Assembly: GCF_014656135.1 (NCBI RefSeq)
Contig: NZ_BNBV01000010.1
Span: 103,263 to 167,262, forward strand
Origin: Streptomyces thermodiastaticus
Lineage (GTDB): Bacteria; Actinomycetota; Actinomycetes; Streptomycetales; Streptomycetaceae
Length of the DNA stretch: 64,000 bases
Direction: 5' to 3'
Below are positions 62,249 through 64,000 of the stretch, piece by piece. A program made the translations under genes and the position numbers. The notes beneath the pieces are model-generated. The model was given only the letters and a program-made list of their open reading frames with translations, was not told the DNA's origin and did no database searches. Numbering within the stretch: position 1 is the first letter of the stretch; every line of letters begins with the position of its first letter.

Positions 62249-63112
62249 GTGAGTGAGCGGCGGCCCGCGCCGACCGTGGGCCAGGTGGTGCTCGGCAGAC
62301 GGCTGCAGGAACTGCGGGAGGCGGCAGGCCTGACCCGTGAGCAGGCCGCGCGGGCGCTGCGGGTGGCCGCGGCGACGGTGCGGCGCATGGAGCTGGCCGA
62401 GGTGGCGCTGAAGATACCGTACGTGCAGGTGCTGCTGGCCACGTACGACGTGGACGAGAAGGAGGCCGAGGCGTTCGTCCGGCTCGCCGAGGAGGCCAAC
62501 GAGCCCGGCTGGTGGCAGCGTTACCACGACGTGCTGCCGGAGTGGTTCAGCCTGTACGTGAGCCTGGAGGGCGCGGCGCGGCTGATCCGCTCCTACGAAC
62601 CGCACTTCGTGCCCGGACTGCTGCAGACCGAGGACTACGCGCGGGCCGTGCTGGAGACGGGCACGGTGGGGCAGACCGGCCGGGAGGCCATCGAGCGGCA
62701 TGTGGCGCTGCGGATGGACCGTCAGCGGCTGCTGGAGCGCGAGGACGCCCCGCATCTGTGGGTGATCATCGAGGAGACGGTGCTGCGGCGGCCGGTGAGC
62801 GACCGCGCCGAGGTGATGCGCGGTCAGCTGGACAAGTTGCTGGAGTACACCGAGCGGGACCGGGTGACGGTGCAGGTCGCGGAGTTCGCGGCCGGGCCGC
62901 ACCCGGGCACCTACGCGCCGTTCTCGCTGTTCCGGTTCGCCGAGCCGGAGCTGCCGGACCTGGTCTACACCGAGTATCTGACGGGCGCGCTGTATCTGGA
63001 CTCCCGCAAGGAGGTCTCCGCGCATCTGGAGGTCCTCGACCACATGACGGCGCGGGCGGCGTCCGCCGAGCGGTCGCGCCGGCTGCTGCGCGAGTGCCGC
63101 GACCAGTACTGA
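62249..63112 (+). CDS. XRE family regulator with DUF5753 domain
   Basis: A 287-aa regulator of the large Streptomyces family related to BldB-BldD partner and WhiJ proteins. N-terminal HTH (LGRRLQELREAAGLTREQAA, RVAAATVRRMELAEVALKIP), then the DUF5753 domain (EPHFVPGLLQTEDYARAVLE, LWVIIEETVLRRPV, RVTVQVAEFAAGPHPGTYAP). GTG 62249 lies 6 nt after GGAAGGGG. Most relatives are followed by a small DUF397 gene; here none is present, the next gene is convergent. Confidence 0.92.
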   Translation: MSERRPAPTVGQVVLGRRLQELREAAGLTREQAARALRVAAATVRRMELAEVALKIPYVQVLLATYDVDEKEAEAFVRLAEEANEPGWWQRYHDVLPEWFSLYVSLEGAARLIRSYEPHFVPGLLQTEDYARAVLETGTVGQTGREAIERHVALRMDRQRLLEREDAPHLWVIIEETVLRRPVSDRAEVMRGQLDKLLEYTERDRVTVQVAEFAAGPHPGTYAPFSLFRFAEPELPDLVYTEYLTGALYLDSRKEVSAHLEVLDHMTARAASAERSRRLLRECRDQY

Positions 63113-63184
63113 GCGAGCCCCGCCCGAGCTGAGGTCGGGGCGCCGGCGCCGTCCCGCCGCGGTGCCGGAGCGGCCCGTGGTGTC

Positions 63185-64000
63185 TCAGGCGGCGCCGCCC
63201 TGGCTGCCCTGCCGGTCGTCGTCGACGATCTCCGCGTCGACCACGCCCTCGTCCTCCGGTGCGTCGGTGCGCGTGCCGCCGGCCGCTCGCCCCTGGGTGT
63301 CCTCGGCCGGCCGTTCCTGCTGGGCCTGGGCGTAGATCGCCTGGCCCATCTTCTGGCTGACGGCGGCGAGCCGGTCCACGGCGGTGCGCAGGGCGGTGAC
63401 GTCGGTGTCGCCCTTCTGCTCCAGCAGCTGTTTCACCTCGGCGGCGGCCGCCTCCACCTCGTTCCTGGTGTCCTGCGGGATGCGGTCGGTGTTGTCCCGC
63501 AGGAAGTGCTCGGTGGTGTAGACGAGCTGTTCGGCCTGGTTGCGGGTCTCGGCGGCCTCGCGCCGCCTGCGGTCCTCCTCGGCGTACTGCTCGGCCTCCC
63601 GCATCATCCGGTCGATGTCCTCCTTGGGCAGCGCCGAACCGCCGGTCACCGTCATCTTCTGTTCCTTGCCGGTGCCGAGGTCCTTGGCGGAGACGTGCAT
63701 GATGCCGTTGGCGTCGATGTCGAAGGTGACCTCGATCTGCGGCACGCCGCGCGGTGCGGGCGGCAGGCCGGTGAGGTCGAAGACGCCGAGCTTCTTGTTG
63801 TACGCGGCGATCTCCCGTTCGCCCTGGTAGACCTGGATGCCGACGGAGGGCTGGTTGTCCTCGGCCGTGGTGAAGATCTCCGAACGCTTGGTCGGGATCG
63901 TGGTGTTGCGCTCGATCAGCTTGGTCATGATGCCGCCCTTGGTCTCGATGCCCAGGGACAGCGGGGTGACGTCCAGCAGCAGCACGTCCTTGACGTCGCC
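63185..64000 (-). CDS. dnaK: Molecular chaperone DnaK, C-terminal part (5' end outside window)
   Basis: The frame is open to the window edge, starting in [19 protein letters not shown], the last nucleotide-binding-domain strand and linker. The substrate-binding beta domain ([57 protein letters not shown]) and the helical lid follow, then a Gln/Ala/Gly-rich tail with [11 protein letters not shown]. grpE, dnaJ and hspR normally lie just after dnaK in Streptomyces; here the next gene is a convergent XRE regulator, so this looks like a second, solitary dnaK. Confidence 0.95.
   Translation of the reverse strand, partial: GDVKDVLLLDVTPLSLGIETKGGIMTKLIERNTTIPTKRSEIFTTAEDNQPSVGIQVYQGEREIAAYNKKLGVFDLTGLPPAPRGVPQIEVTFDIDANGIMHVSAKDLGTGKEQKMTVTGGSALPKEDIDRMMREAEQYAEEDRRRREAAETRNQAEQLVYTTEHFLRDNTDRIPQDTRNEVEAAAAEVKQLLEQKGDTDVTALRTAVDRLAAVSQKMGQAIYAQAQQERPAEDTQGRAAGGTRTDAPEDEGVVDAEIVDDDRQGSQGGAA

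Noticed and set aside
60963..63112. Toxin-antitoxin or phage-defence system formed by ADP-ribosylglycohydrolase and XRE regulator
   Set aside because: No ADP-ribosyltransferase (such as DarT) or other effector is present, and the XRE protein is of the common Streptomyces DUF5753 class.

Overview
The window is high-GC actinobacterial DNA, almost certainly from a Streptomyces. The gene content fits: DUF5753-type XRE regulator, 3Fe-4S ferredoxin beside a CYP105-like P450, GH6/GH48 cellulases behind CebR-type boxes, GH75 chitosanase, OFA transporters, SBF symporter, frequent GTG starts and 4-nt gene overlaps. No assembly-scale features (origin, terminal repeats, complete IS or prophage) are visible.

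Region 1 (1-11.3 kb) is a patchwork of small regulator/effector units set in decayed DNA. Live units are a MarR fragment at the edge, a TetR regulator divergent from an ABC-2 exporter with two ATPases, and a TetR-P450-ferredoxin unit with a perfect operator. Between them lie remnants of an acetyl-CoA synthetase, an MDR oxidoreductase, an IS701-like transposase, a GNAT acetyltransferase, a sugar porter and a LacI regulator that lost its DNA-binding domain. A tRNA-Leu(GAG) closes the region.

Region 2 (11.7-18.4 kb) is an oxalate-degradation operon: TPP-dependent oxalyl-CoA decarboxylase, formyl-CoA:oxalate CoA-transferase, an ADP-forming acyl-CoA ligase and an OFA-family transporter. The other half of the pathway is at 38.7-46.9 kb: a GntR/FCD regulator, a second OFA transporter with a 42-aa companion peptide, and an NAD-dependent formate dehydrogenase whose catalytic subunit is split in two genes, plus FdhD. 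A motif close to ACTGTAGACAAT occurs in front of the oxc operon, in front of gntR, and in the divergent OFA/fdh promoter region, so one GntR regulator probably controls the whole route oxalate -> oxalyl-CoA -> formyl-CoA -> formate -> CO2.

Region 3 (18.5-38.4 kb, all minus strand) lies between the two oxalate halves. Hairpins divide it into (a) a ROK regulator and a sugar ABC importer with a Gfo/Idh/MocA oxidoreductase and a TIM-barrel isomerase, (b) a secreted PQQ-type sugar dehydrogenase and a secreted ThuA-DUF1080 protein, and (c) an eight-gene, tightly coupled ebo-type cluster: inositol-phosphate synthase, UbiA-like membrane protein (EboC), TIM-barrel isomerase, EboA, TatD-like hydrolase (EboB), EboE, an alkaline-phosphatase-superfamily enzyme and a Tat-exported TIM-barrel protein. 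This cluster is the least understood system here and probably makes and exports an unknown metabolite.

Region 4 (47-64 kb) holds an SBF symporter/LysR pair, a long-chain acyl-CoA synthetase with a TTG start, an aldo/keto reductase, a GH75 chitosanase with a CsnR-like palindrome, two methyltransferases, the divergent GH6/GH48 cellulase pair with CebR-type boxes, pterin-4a-carbinolamine dehydratase, an ADP-ribosylglycohydrolase, an XRE regulator and the 3' part of a dnaK without its usual partners downstream.
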